This document shows positions 30,624 to 42,107 of a DNA stretch of 64,000 nt, piece after piece; within the stretch, counting starts at the first letter, position 1, and each line of letters begins with the position of its first letter. The translations under genes were made by a program, and so were the position numbers. A model generated the notes under the pieces. It was not told the origin of the DNA. It ran no database searches and saw only the letters and a list, made by a program, of their open reading frames with translations. Location: positions 682,001-746,000 of the forward strand of contig JAGMUV010000027.1 of assembly GCA_020744425.1 (NCBI GenBank), in the 5' to 3' direction. The DNA comes from Dactylonectria macrodidyma. Its lineage: Eukaryota; Ascomycota; Sordariomycetes; Hypocreales; Nectriaceae.

Positions 30624-32409
30624 ATGCGTCTCACTCTCCTCAGCTTACTGGTCGTTTGCTGCGCCGCGCAAGACTTTCCTGCGCCAGCACAAACAATCCA
30701 AGAACGGGCCGACAAGACCGCGACAGTTACCATCCCATCTCCAGATGCCACCATCCTGGGGAAAGTAGCCAACGGCGTTGAATCGTTCAACGGCATCCCT
30801 TTCGCGGAAGCCCCTACCGGACAGCTCAGGTTGAGACCACCTCAGCGAGTAGAAAGCTCCTTAGGCGAATTCGACGGGACTCGGCTTGCGCGAGCATGTC
30901 CACAGATGCTTTTGTCAAGCGAAAACGAGAATTTTCTTTTCGAAATTGCTGGCGACCTCTCCAACCACCCTTCTTCCAAACCGTAACGGGCCAGTCCGAA
31001 GACTGTTTGAGCATCACCATCACACGCCCAGAGGGCACAAGCCAAGATGCAAAGTTGCCCGTCTTGTTCTGGATCTACGGAGGCGGGTTTCAGGTATGTG
31101 CTGTTGTATTCACATTATTGGTTCCGGTTGAAAGAGTAATGCTAATGTGACTTACAAGTTTGGATGGTCATCTATGTATGATGGCACAGGTCTCATCAAG
31201 CACGGTCTCGACATAGGGAAACCATTTATCTTCATTGCCATCAACTACCGAACCTCCGGCTTCGGCTTCATGCCCGGAAAGGAAGTCCTCGCCGATGGAG
31301 CTTCCAATCTCGGATTACTCGATCAACGGATGGCCTTGGAGTGGGTCGCTGATAATATCGAAGCCTTTGGTGGCGATCCAAGTTTAGTGACCTTATGGGG
31401 CGAGTCAGCCGGAGCCATATCTATCCTGAATCAGATGGTTCTTTACGATGGAGATAATACCTACAATAGCAAGCCACTTTTCCGCGGAGCAATCATGAAC
31501 TCAGGAAGCATAGTCCCCGCCGACCCCGTTGACTGTCCTAAAGGGCAGGAAGTCTACGATAAGGTTGTTAAAGAGGCCGGCTGCAGTGGTGAGGAGGATA
31601 CTCTCAACTGTCTTCGTGAGGTTGACTATTCGACTTTCCTCAAGGCTGTTACCTCAGTACCCGCTTTCCTATCATACAATTCCGTGGCTCTCTCCTATCT
31701 TCCTCGGCCTGATGGGAACGTCCTCACTGAAAGTCCGGAAATCCTTGTTGGGAGCAAGAAATACGCAGCGGTGCCCATGATCATTGGCGACCAAGAAGAC
31801 GAGGGCACACTACTCGCTATTTTCCAGCCTAACTTGACTACCACGGAGGATCTTGTCCGCTATCTGAAAGACCTTCACTTTCACGGCGCGAGCGAAGCTC
31901 AGCTTACCGAGCTTGTCAAGACATATGATGAAGGTATATCCGCGGTGGTCAACGGCAGTCCCTTCCGCACTGGGCCATTAAACGAAGTGTTCCCCGGTTT
32001 CAAGCGTCGAGCAGCGCTGCTAGGGGATATTGTCTTTACCCTATCACGAAGAGCGTTCCTAACGCTAGCGAATCTAGCGAATCCCACAACTCCATCATGG
32101 TCATATCTCGCTACCTACAACTACGGGACGCCCATTCTGGGTACCTTTCACGCATCGGATATCATACAAGTCTTTTTCGGAATCTTGCCCAATTATGCCA
32201 GCCGCAGTATCCGGACCTATTACATCAACTTTCTCTACGACCTGGATCCAAATGGTGGTCTCAACGGGAAGTACCCGAATTGGCCGCAGTGGGACCAAGG
32301 CCAGAAGCTTATGAACTTTGAGGCGAATCGAGCTAGCCTGATAAATGACGATTTCAGGAAGGATAGCTACGAGTTTCTTCTTCAGAATGTACAAAGCTTG
32401 TATGTCTAA
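30624..32409 (+). pseudogene. Secreted type-B carboxylesterase/lipase (single frameshift)
   Basis: Carboxylesterase/lipase family gene of normal length (about 573 aa if the frame is intact). A hydrophobic signal peptide (MRLTLLSLLVVCCAAQ) is followed by the N-terminal [19 protein letters not shown] block, [11 protein letters not shown] and the oxyanion YGGGFQ. An intron 31094-31158 (GTATGT..AAG) leads to the nucleophile elbow GESAGAIS, an EDEGT acid and a GTFHASDI histidine. The frame slips once at about 30955-30975, where adding one base restores [13 protein letters not shown]. Everything after it is clean for more than 450 codons. The gene is therefore either a very young pseudogene or carries an assembly error. 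The likely role is extracellular ester or lipid hydrolysis. Confidence 0.82.
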
Positions 32410-32518
32410 AGGATGGGATGCGCCGTCATCTGGCCTTACGGATGTAGAAGCCAGATAGGAGTGTCTTCCAAGGTAGTTGAGTAGTAAAACGTTCTGGTTA
32501 TCTTGTTGCGCAGTTTTG

Positions 32519-32567
32519 CCTCCTCCTCCTCCTCCTCCTCCTCCTCTTCTTCTTCTTCTTCTTCTTC
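32519..32567 (+). repeat. (CCT)n(CTT)n microsatellite
   Basis: Compound trinucleotide repeat, CCT units passing into CTT units, in the 3' flank of the carboxylesterase. Confidence 0.95.
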
Positions 32568-32569
32568 TA

Positions 32570-33276
32570 TTTTTTACTTTGAATCACGCTCTATTTATAT
32601 CTAATTCAATTGAAGTGATTCTTTCCTCGTCGCTACATGTAGGATGATGTACTCTTCTGGTGATTCACTCTGTTGTTGAGAAAACAATACCGACATATTG
32701 ATCCATCTCTTCGCCTGCGGTGCATTTCAAATATCTATCTTCTCCTGCTACTCTCAGACTCAAATTTTGGCCAAGGACTTCCATCCACCTTATTTCCCAT
32801 CCCATATCCTACCAGACTAGACCCAGTGGTGGTGATCCAGTGGTGGTTTTTTATGGCTAAGCTCAACTTGACAAAAGTGCTCAATTAGTCTTGTACCCGC
32901 GTATTGTCTCATCATTAGCACCAACATAGTTACGAAAAGTATCTAATGTTATTTCATTTCAGCTACATGAACAACTTGGGTTTAGGGTACCTATGGAGGT
33001 ACATGTCAGGTAAGAACTTACACGAATTTCCATCGCCATTTACTACGAGCTAGCAGCTATGAGGGTGCCGATATCGTTCTTAATGCATCGTAATACCCCA
33101 TTCTCTCATACCTACCTTGGATATCAATCCGTTGAGGTGCATAACCTTTGGTCTACTTGTACGTCCTGTCCTTTGTGAAGCGTTGTGCGAAGACCGACCA
33201 TGTCCCTTTTCACCGGATGCCGGGGCATTTGTGAGACTTTAAAGGTCTATTCAGAGTATCCTTACTCACAGATTAT
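32570..33276. other. Intergenic between convergent genes
   Basis: Shared 3' region of the carboxylesterase (+) and the bHLH gene (-). Apart from AT-rich sequence and the microsatellite just upstream I see nothing assignable. Confidence 0.45.
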
Positions 33277-34519
33277 CTATCCCTCTCCTTCGAGTATGGC
33301 AATCTGTGCCCGCAGTTCTCGGTTGCCTCGAATTATATCCTCCAACCAAACCGCCGCAATGAATAGCGTTGTACTCTTGCTATACTTGTCCGTCCTCAAC
33401 TCAGGTACCAATTGGCGAAGGTCTTCGAAACCTTGCTGAATCAATGCTCGACGTTTTTTCTCGCCTTGAATGTGGTTCTCCTTCTTTTCTCGCTCAGTCA
33501 GTTTTCTGTTCTGACCGGGTTTCTTACCACCGTTCTTTCGCCCTTTTGTCCTGCCGAGTCTCGTTGGCTGGGCCGTCTTCTGCTCTTTCGACACTTCCTG
33601 TACGTCTGCCTTGGCAGCAGCTGAGTGCTGAGGACCAGTTGGAGTATTTGACCGGGGGGGAGTAACACTGCCGCGAATGTCAAAGCACCGGAGACACCTC
33701 ATCTGCTCTTGTTGCATAAAGTTGAAAAGTCCCGTGCCAAGCACTGGTTCGTATCCAAAGGGACCGTGAAACTCCGTGTCTGGCTCCCATCGAAATTCAT
33801 CTCGTGGCACTTTCCGTCCAAATATGAACCGTGTGTGGCCGAATAGACGCTCATAAATCGCGGCTCTGAATTGTTCGTCGACACTGTTCCGTCGATTCTC
33901 TGCGAGAAAGTCTTCTAGTGATTGGTGTCGGAGTTGAGCGATTTGAAGGATTGAGGCTTGCCCAATGGATGAGGCCTGACTATTGTTCGGGCCATTGTGT
34001 TGCAATGAGCTACTTCGTTGAAGCGTGCTGATACTGTTCCTTTCTCTTTGTAATTGTCGGGGGGGTTGCGGAACGAATCGTGGCGGTGGCGTCAGCACCG
34101 TATCGGGGGGTACCGGTAGTCTCGATCGGGCGTCAAGCTCTTCGATCGAGATGTCGTTTCGAATTTGGGCGCACGTTTGCGCTGCTGATGGCTCATTCTT
34201 AGTCCATGATGCAATGATGGGTTGAATCGCCGCAGTTGCCCAGTCATCGAAGGATGGATGGTTATAGCTCTGAGCCGTCGTGTCAGAACCACCTAAGTTC
34301 ATCTCATGGCCCAGTCTGATTTCATTCCCGCTACCGATGTTGCACATAGGGCAAGATCGGATCGAATAATCAAGGCCACCAAATGTTGACCAGATATTCA
34401 AGGCGGAACATTCTTAGTACTCATTAGTCCAAAAGCTCACAAGTCGCAGACTCGGTCTATATCATACCGCACAGCATTAAATATCCATCAGACGGCGGGT
34501 CTGATGTGGTCATCGCCAT
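33277..34519 (-). CDS. bHLH transcription factor (two exons)
   Basis: Predicted nuclear regulator of 395 aa. I infer a first exon 34519-34468 starting at ATG in a GTCATGG context (MAMTTSDPPSDGYLMLC). An intron 34467-34413 (GTATGA donor, CTAAT branch, TAAG acceptor) follows, then exon 34412-33277. The join keeps frame and avoids the lack of an ATG at the open start of the long exon. The middle is Ser/Gln/Pro-rich. The C-terminal end carries the bHLH: basic NHIQGEKKRRALIQQGFEDL with His/Glu/Arg spacing of E-box binders, helix 1 up to LVPELR, a short loop, and helix 2 (KSTTLFIAAVWLEDII) followed by a short leucine-containing extension. Placement of the bHLH at the extreme C-terminus is seen in several fungal bHLH proteins. 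Targets are unknown. Confidence 0.82.
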
Positions 34520-34699
34520 GACGGAAGATGACAATGTACTTCTTCGCATCATGCAAAACTCAAAGTGAAATTCGAAGGTTGTAAATGTTTTCCTGAGTTC
34601 GCTCGGAGAAATAGACTTGAACGGAAAGGCTCCAAGTGTGGCTACTAACGAACGGCACAGGATGGAGAGGAACAACGGGAGAAACATTAATTAAAGCTA

Positions 34700-34786
34700 C
34701 TAGGGGGGTCTCGTCATTTCTTTTCAGCTCAACCCCCCGTTCGTCCCTCACGGGGGGTACGTTGACTAGCCAAAAGTTCGGCGACT
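34700..34786 (+). repeat. Left 87-bp TIR of pogo-like element
   Basis: Identical to the reverse complement of the right end across 87 bp. It contains an inner palindromic block (ACCCCCCGTTCGTCCCTCACGGGGGGT). Confidence 0.95.
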
Positions 34787-34951
34787 AGCCAAATTTAGGT
34801 ACCTCAATACACACCAAAATCTTGGTGTAGACGATGTACCTTCATTATAGCGATTACATGGGGTCAGTTGCATCGGTATGTTCTAAACGAGAAGTCAGGC
34901 TGGTGTAAGTGACTGACCAAAGTGACATTTTCTTCATTTCTAGCATCATTT

Positions 34952-37201
34952 CTAGTCATCTTCTTCGTCTTTTGGGATCAGGAACTCGCCCTGGCTATTC
35001 TCAATCACATCTTCCGTGATAACCTCAATTCCATCAGCTTCCAAAGTCAACTGTTTCCTTCCAACAGCCCGTTCTTGTGCGTTGAGAATAGCAAAGTTGA
35101 CCGCCTCTTGGACCACTTCTGGGTCGTAGTTTCTCGGCCAAGATCCTGTTCCTTGCCATCTATCGTCACCTATTCCTAGCTGCTGAAGCTGGCGATGAAG
35201 AGCATATTTCTGAGCAAGCCACTCGCTCGAAGCAAGGTGACAACGCCGGTCAGTTTTGGACCACCAGTTGCTGCGTTTTAGCCGCAACTGGTATAGCGGC
35301 TTCCAGGCTCTTCTAGGGTTACTATATATGACTTCTAGCCTCACAGCTGTGATGCTAGGCCTTACATGTGACCTGATATCACGTATCCAACGGCGTAAGA
35401 AGAGACCTTCATCTTGGCTATCTCTTCGTAAAATTCGCTTCTTCTCATCAGCCTGTGCAGCTTGTCGATTGTGTTCATCATTCAAGACTCGAAGCCTCGC
35501 ATCACCGACAGTAATTGGGCCGTATTTTGCTATAACTGACGTCTGTGTTTGGAGGGCTGACCGTCTTGTAGCCTTCTCTTTAAGACGGTGTAGCTCCTGA
35601 GTTGCGGTAATACCATTCAGGGCTAGTGTGTTGCTAGCAGTGACTGCATGTTCAAATACACGCATGACTGACGGGGTCAACGGCACCCCTGATGTAATTG
35701 ATGTGTGCATACGGAGCATTACGTAGTCCTGATATTTCTCAATCGCCTTCATTCGTAGCGGTGGTGTGGCTGCATTTCCCCAGTTATACGCTTCTAACGG
35801 CACCCTCTGAGTCACAGGGGTTGTGAAGCTATCACGGCTCTGTTGTGGTGGTGTTGTGATTACTGATGAAGAGCCAACTTCGACGTGACCTGGGAGACTC
35901 TCAACAGAGATATCTGCGGTCAATGATGACAGCGGATCCTTGAGGTTATCTAGGACCTTTGCTGGGTTATGAGGAAACAGGCCGCATTTCTCCCAAGCAG
36001 AGATAATTGTGCTCTTCCGGAAGGTCCGTTCTCGTATCTCTTGGAGGTGGTATAGGAAGTCAGTCTTATTGAAGTCATTGGCGCCGTTAGCAATTTCCCT
36101 ATAGAGGATATGCTGATGCCACTGCTTGTATCCGTTGAAAACACCAACATCAAGAGGCTGAAGATGATGTGTGAGATGTGGAGGCATAGGGAACAGCTCG
36201 ATGTTATGCTGACTGCAAAAATAGAAGATTTCATGCGTAAAGTGGTTCTCACACCCATCCATAAGAAGCAGCCGCTTCTCTTCCAGGTCAGAAGGCCGTG
36301 TAAGTCGCTCAAAGTGCTTAGCCCACTCGAGAGCTAGGATGTCATTGACATACCCCTTGCTGCTAGTTGTGATCGCAGTATCGTCACTGAGGCGATTTTG
36401 GACCCATTTGACAGGAATGTTGACACAGGGCATGATAATAAAGGGAGGAATAGAGGCACCGGCAGCCGAAATCGCCTCAACCGCGGTCACAGAGATAGTA
36501 GTGTGTGCATCAGTTAGAATGGGCTGTTCAACCTCTCGAAAAGTCCACACGAAGGTGCCTTTCTGGAGATATCCGATCATAAAGCCCGTCTCATCGAAGT
36601 TCCAGATATTCTCAACCTTGATGTTATTTTCACGCACAAAGTCTTCAAAGGCATAGAAGAAAGCCTCGATGTGGGCGCGGTCTTGCATCGCCTTCCGCCT
36701 TACATCTCGGGTCATAGACTGCTTCACGTAAAACGTGCTTTTCCAGCGCTTCATAAAGCGCTTAGCCCAGCTATGTGAAGCTTTTCGTGAGTGCCCGGAG
36801 GCTCTTAGTATAGCATTTGCGTTGTGTTGAAGAGACCGAAGTTGAATGTGGTGGCCCTGTGTGACCCGGCGATGTGCCCAACACAGTACCGCCTGCTCCT
36901 GCGTGTCGGTCAAGAGAGTGTTGTTACCGCCATTTTGTGTGGTAGGCTTCGCTCCTTTAGTACGGCTTAAGAGTCTATCATACGGGACCCTCAGGTCTCG
37001 CGATGCCGCAGCAACGGAGCGATAATAACCCTCGTGGAAGAGCTCTGCTGCGGCGACAGTGCGCTGCTCGAGGTTGCCGTCATTATGCCGCGAGAAATCG
37101 GGCTTCCCAGTGCTGGGATTGATCCATTTTTGCACCGCAGACTTTTGAGGCTCTGGGCTACAAGATGATGTATTCTGATCATGAATTGACGAAGAACTCA
37201 T
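34952..37201 (-). CDS. Pogo-family DDE transposase (intact)
   Basis: 749-residue transposase without introns or stops. An N-terminal HTH region (AAAELFHEGYYRSVAAASRDLRV) is followed by a CENP-B-type Tc5 DNA-binding region (GHSRKASHSWAKRFMKRW). The DDE_1 catalytic core has its first Asp in WNFDETGFMIG (about residue 203), the second in LLMDGCENH (about 318) and the third in HHLQPLDVGVF (about 350). DGCENH replaces the common DGHGSH but keeps the Asp. A long C-terminal region of about 350 residues follows, with a basic coiled segment and an acidic end (GEFLIPKDEEDD). The start ATG 37201 follows the right TIR by about 200 bp. It should support cut-and-paste at TA sites if expressed. Confidence 0.93.
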   Translation of the reverse strand: MSSSSIHDQNTSSCSPEPQKSAVQKWINPSTGKPDFSRHNDGNLEQRTVAAAELFHEGYYRSVAAASRDLRVPYDRLLSRTKGAKPTTQNGGNNTLLTDTQEQAVLCWAHRRVTQGHHIQLRSLQHNANAILRASGHSRKASHSWAKRFMKRWKSTFYVKQSMTRDVRRKAMQDRAHIEAFFYAFEDFVRENNIKVENIWNFDETGFMIGYLQKGTFVWTFREVEQPILTDAHTTISVTAVEAISAAGASIPPFIIMPCVNIPVKWVQNRLSDDTAITTSSKGYVNDILALEWAKHFERLTRPSDLEEKRLLLMDGCENHFTHEIFYFCSQHNIELFPMPPHLTHHLQPLDVGVFNGYKQWHQHILYREIANGANDFNKTDFLYHLQEIRERTFRKSTIISAWEKCGLFPHNPAKVLDNLKDPLSSLTADISVESLPGHVEVGSSSVITTPPQQSRDSFTTPVTQRVPLEAYNWGNAATPPLRMKAIEKYQDYVMLRMHTSITSGVPLTPSVMRVFEHAVTASNTLALNGITATQELHRLKEKATRRSALQTQTSVIAKYGPITVGDARLRVLNDEHNRQAAQADEKKRILRRDSQDEGLFLRRWIRDIRSHVRPSITAVRLEVIYSNPRRAWKPLYQLRLKRSNWWSKTDRRCHLASSEWLAQKYALHRQLQQLGIGDDRWQGTGSWPRNYDPEVVQEAVNFAILNAQERAVGRKQLTLEADGIEVITEDVIENSQGEFLIPKDEEDD

Positions 37202-37404
37202 AATGTTGTGGTGGTTTGAAGTTGTAGCGTTTTGGTGGATGCTACCAATTTGAGGATGTGGTGATGCGGGGTTGGTGTTGCAGATGTGTCACAGCGCGGG
37301 GTTGTGCATACGCCTTGTATGTAAAAGAGTTATTCGATTAAACATTGGTACTTAATTTTACTAGGGCGCACACCTATTTTCTAGGTATCTTTCTTAGCTC
37401 GGTG

Positions 37405-37491
37405 AGTCGCCGAACTTTTGGCTAGTCAACGTACCCCCCGTGAGGGACGAACGGGGGGTTGAGCTGAAAAGAAATGACGAGACCCCCCTAG
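37405..37491 (-). repeat. Right 87-bp TIR of pogo-like element
   Basis: Reverse complement of the left TIR, ending CCCCCCTAG before the TA duplication. Confidence 0.95.
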
Positions 37492-37493
37492 TA

Positions 37494-39518
37494 GCGCGTT
37501 GAAACGCGTCACCACGAACTACCGATCCATGCCAAGAGGTCGCAGGCCTCAGGGATGGTCAAACTTAAAGTTGGCATGGTTCGTGGCCGCCCTTAGTATT
37601 GAAGTTGTCTGTCTCAGACATGGTCGCCTTGCATTAATCGTCACGGCCCGCACTCCGTATGCCTGCAAATACGAAATACCTGATTTGAAGCATGTTGTCG
37701 CCAGCCGAGGACTGCGCGAATAGCATGTGAATTATGACCGGGATCTGATCATCACCCATTGGCGGACCGCGGAAGGATCGCGAACGATGTAACTTCGTGA
37801 TGCGATAGTTAACAAGCCACTATTATTGTCGTTCCCGCTGTAGATCCCCCCCGTTGCGGTCGTGCAGACCACGGGGAAGCTGTCATTCCCGCCAAGTTCT
37901 TTGGATCTCCAGTACACTCTTGTGATCGATGGGGCAGCCGAATTAAGTGCGATGGATTTGTATTGCTAGTTACTGCGTTTTCACACTTGATGGCACGTGG
38001 ACTATGGGGCACATACGAAAGGACCTTGTCGTCTCTGCGTTAAGGGGGTCTGAAGACTTGTTTTCAGGCGATCACAGGCGTCTTGCCCGACTTCCGGAGT
38101 CACTGTTGGCATAAATGTGCTGCCACTTTTGCTGAGGAGCCGAGAATCATAGTGTAGTTGGGCGTTGGACACAGGTTATCGAGGCGCTGTCAAACCTATT
38201 TGCAGAGTGCTTGACTCGGCTTCTTTTGCTGATTCTCCATGGTTTCGACCACAATTCTGCAGCCTCGGTTACGTAATTTGCGATTTCCATGACCCCATCG
38301 AATGTACATCAAAATACAAGAAAACAGTATGGAGAATGGAGTAAGTGCTTCTCAAGTCCACGAATGCAACTTTCCGTCATGTGTCGTGCCGTCAAAGTTC
38401 TCTCGTCAAGGTGGCCGGCACCATAACTTCAGATGGTGCAGTGCTACCGGCAGTCTGTTCAACGTGCTGGAGGATGGTTCTTGTCGAAGGCGACATCAGG
38501 GAAATGAGAACCCTCCTGGAGCTTGCTGACAGAAAATGCCCTTTGCCAAGATTATCACCGGAGAATGGAGGTACGTTTTTCACTGCCTATTAACTGAAAG
38601 GGCTACGAACTAATAAGCCTGGGGGGTATTTAACCATAGAGCTGCTCTGACAGCTGCTGTCCCGAGCGATATTGGCTCTTGTATCCAGAAAAAGGTGATT
38701 GACGCCCCTCTATTTGGCTACGCCAAGAACAAGCAGTACAAGGATCAACTTACAAACCATCCAAGCAATCGCATGCGAGTCTGGTACACGATTGAGTCCT
38801 GGTTTGCGGCGGTACCCTCATTGTCATCGTCCCCAATTTATTTTAACATGACCAAGCCACAAGGCCAGCTGCAACTTTCCCAGTGGAGCAGATGAAGAAG
38901 GGTTATTAAGTAGGTAGCCCAGAGAGTTTGCAAGTCGATTGTTCACGATAAGTTACAAATTGACCTAGACGTGGAGGTTTGCTAGCCAATCTGTACGGGG
39001 TCTCAGGTCTTTCGCATGAGATCGACTGAGTTGGGGTCAAGACGATAACCAGGCTGCTGTATATAGGCAAGGTGAATGGATATGCAAGCACACCAAAGCA
39101 CACGAATTGTGATATAAAAAGACAGTCTTCTCCCGAACGATCCGCAAGGAGATAGTACGAAGATGACCCAGAGGTGAGTGGATCTCTAGGTGATCCAATT
39201 GGTGGCTTCCTCAGGAGAACTATTTCAGTCACATCCTTCCAGAACTGAAACTATAGTCCATCAATCTGCAAACTAAGCCGGCTCCTTCGAGTCTCATAGT
39301 TGTCTTTTACTACTATTGTGACTACACGCTTCCTGTTAACAGGGACATCTTGCCATCTCCAGGATGCTGAGTAAAAACATTGAGATAGAGACGTTCGCGA
39401 TGAGACAGGCCATGGTCCCTGCAGCGCTACTATAGGACACGTGTGTCGATGCCACTTGGGCTTTGACAGTGTGCCCCATGAAGAACCTGGTGGTGGGAGG
39501 TTTCGTGAGTGCTAAGTT
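37494..39518. other. Gene-poor spacer
   Basis: About 2 kb. Short frames at 38302-38593 and 38695-38895 (+) look vaguely coding (for instance GYAKNKQYKDQLTNHPSN) but match no family I recognise and have no gene structure. They could be scraps of a lost gene. No repeats or element ends were recognised. Confidence 0.4.
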
Positions 39519-41116
39519 CTACATGCTCCGACCCGCTCTCAACTCTTTCTGGCGAGATTGGGCTGAAGATATCAACTCCTCCTCGTCGGTCTCGTCATAA
39601 GTAACCATACTGGTTTTGGTGCGTACGATGGCATTGTCTGGCTTGAGTGCCTGACGGAACAGATAAATTTTATCGCCGTTGTCATTCACCCCCGAGCCAT
39701 GTTGCCACCTTTCACGTCCACAAGGGTCCATTTCAATGCGGCTTGTGATAGTGGTGTTCCTTGGCCATCCATGTACGCGACGCTTGGAGTTAGAAGTCCC
39801 AGATTCATTTCCTCCGGACAGGGCACGCGGTATAGCGAGCAGTTTGGAATATACTTCGACGAGGACGAGGCGAAGGGTTGGAATGCAGACGCAGTAGAGG
39901 CCGACGTTGATCTCAATGGTCGACCACTTTATGACTTGAGCGTAACCCAAAGTCGCATTGACGTTGTTTCTGAAGCTAATGAGGGAGCTGAGACGGAGGA
40001 TACTAACAATAGTGTCGCTGCGTAAAGTTAGTGTGCTACGTGCGTTTTGGTGGAGCAAGGTGATGGTTGGTTATACTTACAAGGTGCCAAGAATGAACAT
40101 GATAGTAACACCAACCTTTTTGTGTCGTTTCATTTCCAAGCTCCTAACTTTCCACAAAGGAATAGCAATCAGCCATAGAGAAAGCGCGATACTGATTGCG
40201 GCGTTCGTCCAGGCAATCAGAGCAATATCAACGCAGCGCCCTTCATGCTCTCCGTCCCATTTGTTCCAGATATGACTGATAGGTCGGCATGCTGTTGTTG
40301 ATGCAAGTATAAAGGCAACACCAAAGGCACAGACAATAGCGGCTGTGCCCCATATGACTTTTCTTATGCTTTCAGAAGGGAAGATTCGCAGGTAGAAACA
40401 AAGCATGGCGAGCTTTAATGTTGTAACCTGGAAAAGGTATAGTACAGACACGATGTAGAAGTAGAAGCCAAACTGATAGATCTGGTCTGGCTTCAACGTC
40501 CATACATCCCTGCCCAGGCCACTAGGCAGAACATGATTGATGTTGATGGTGCTCGATGCCACGCCAGAGATGGCTGTCACCAGAACAAGCCAGTCATCCA
40601 AGCCAAGCGGCAATTTAGCTAAGATCTTACAGAAAAACCGTTGGATGAGTAGAACCCAGGACACAATGGCTAGTATTATCGTAATAGTGCTTAAGTGTTT
40701 GGCATCGTAGCGGACCGGGGCGCTACAACTGGTCATGGTGGCATTTTTCACCCCTTGTGATAAGATTAGTTGGATTGTCTGCGGAATGGTAATGCTTGAA
40801 AACTTGCTCAATGATTCTTTGACTGTGCACGCCTCTAGGATCCTGGCCTCCACGTCTTGTTTGAGGGCATCGTTGGTACACATGCAAGTCATGTTGGTTA
40901 ACTGGCAACTCGAATTGGCGGCAGCGTCAATTAGAGGCTTGATCTATCAGCGGGGCGTCATACGCTCAGTGTCCGTTTCTCGAGAGACCACATGGCTAAA
41001 CATACCGAGCATTTGGGTAACTGATCAAGAAGATCAGTAAGTTTGCCTTGAGTTAGAGCCGGCTGGGCGTGCGGCAATGCAGCCAGGGCTATGGCAAATA
41101 GAGTGCGCACGAGCAT
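39519..41116 (-). CDS. CFEM/rhodopsin-domain Pth11-like membrane protein (three exons)
   Basis: Predicted plasma-membrane receptor-like protein of 490 aa. Exons are 41116-41006, 40943-40081 and 40017-39519, with introns GTATGT..TAG and GTAAGT..CAG. A signal peptide (MLVRTLFAIALAALPHAQP) precedes a CFEM-like cysteine region: LPKCS, then NSSCQLTNMTCMCTN and EACTVKES. Seven helices follow with PLGLDDWLVL, GLGRDVWTL, TTLKLAMLCFYLRIF, ACRPISHIW and KVGVTIMFILGT, then a long polar cytosolic tail. In my join one of the eight usual CFEM cysteines is missing, so the first splice may be slightly wrong or the domain is degenerate. Pth11-type proteins act in surface sensing in some plant and insect pathogens; that role here is inference. 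ATG 41131 is an alternative start. Confidence 0.8.
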
Positions 41117-41333
41117 GGCTGTTAGTGGCATAAACGCAGGCAAAACCCCTTGAAAGAAACCTCAAAACTGAAATTCTGGGGAAACTGGTCTTCTGAGCGA
41201 GACCTCTCGCCGCAATACCGTAAATATGTGCCACCAATGACATAGCAGTCGATGTTGACAAAGACGGAGAAAATTAAAATTACCGTTTCACGTGGTCAGA
41301 GACGCACGGCCTCCTGCTGGAAGACCCCAAATG

Positions 41334-41815
41334 CTCAAAGCCACGAAGCCCACACGAGACATGAGTTTCACATGCTTGCGATGGTTTCTTGAAGGGAAGG
41401 ATCTTCACGTAGCGTTCGGCTTCACTCGGTCTGGGGCGTTTTTAGGCTTTCCTGGATTCCCCAGTTTCCTCGCAACTTTGTCTTGATGCGGTAAGTGTGA
41501 CCACATATCAGTCGGTTAGCCTATCAACAGACTCAGAGTCCTGGCTCGGGAACGTGGACTGCCTGCACGGGTGGCTGACGTTCGTGATGCACGGCATTGT
41601 AAGCCGACAAAGCGATTATTCAGGCTAGGATCTCGAAGACCCTTGTCAGCGTATAATTTATGGCAAGCGCATGATGTCTACTGAGATGAACCCATGTGAA
41701 TGGCCGCCGTTAGTGGATGACGTCGAGCAATTTCCACTTTGGGCGACCAGGCGGCTCATCACCAAAGAAAAAGGATCATTTGCGCTCAGACTACCTCGTA
41801 TTCACGAAGACTACG
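41334..41815 (+). repeat. Dispersed repeat B (pair with 29534-30055)
   Basis: Second copy of the repeat described at 29534. It lacks the roughly 50-bp insertion of copy A and is followed about 110 bp later by the left end of a hAT element. Translation of a shared short frame (FPLWATRRLIT..KG.FALRLPRI) is conserved between copies, but the frame is otherwise short, so coding function is doubtful. Confidence 0.8.
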
Positions 41816-42107
41816 AGACTGCCCCGGATTGCCCAGACTTATCACATAAAATTACATCTACCCCGCGTTCTAACTCTATCGGGCGCGGCGAGGCAATTGG
41901 TGCGTGGCGTCCGGCATTTGTTCTCGACAAGGGTCGGAACCACTACATCCACTCCACTTTGGGACCAAGTAGAGTGGATGTACGATTTTTAGGCAATTAC
42001 ATAGTGGATGTAGCACGTATTCGACCGGAGCGAAATGGATGTACACACGTGGATTTATAAGTGGATTTATAGTGGATTTTTGAGGCTATTCACAACCTCG
42101 TCGGTGC

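Larger units (their letters stand above)
34700..37491 (-). mobile_element. Intact pogo-like DNA transposon
   Basis: 2,792-bp element flanked by TA duplications (34698-34699, 37492-37493), with 87-bp terminal inverted repeats that match perfectly in my reading and begin CTAGGGGGGTCTCG. The interior is one long uninterrupted transposase frame on the minus strand. Perfect TIRs, intact frame and clean target duplication suggest recent and possibly continuing activity. It lies between the bHLH gene and gene-poor DNA, about 180 bp upstream of the bHLH start, so it may sit in that gene's promoter. Confidence 0.95.

Noticed and set aside
38302..38895. Possible remnant gene with GYAKNKQYKDQL-like sequence
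   Set aside because: Could not be linked into a gene model or family. Left as spacer.
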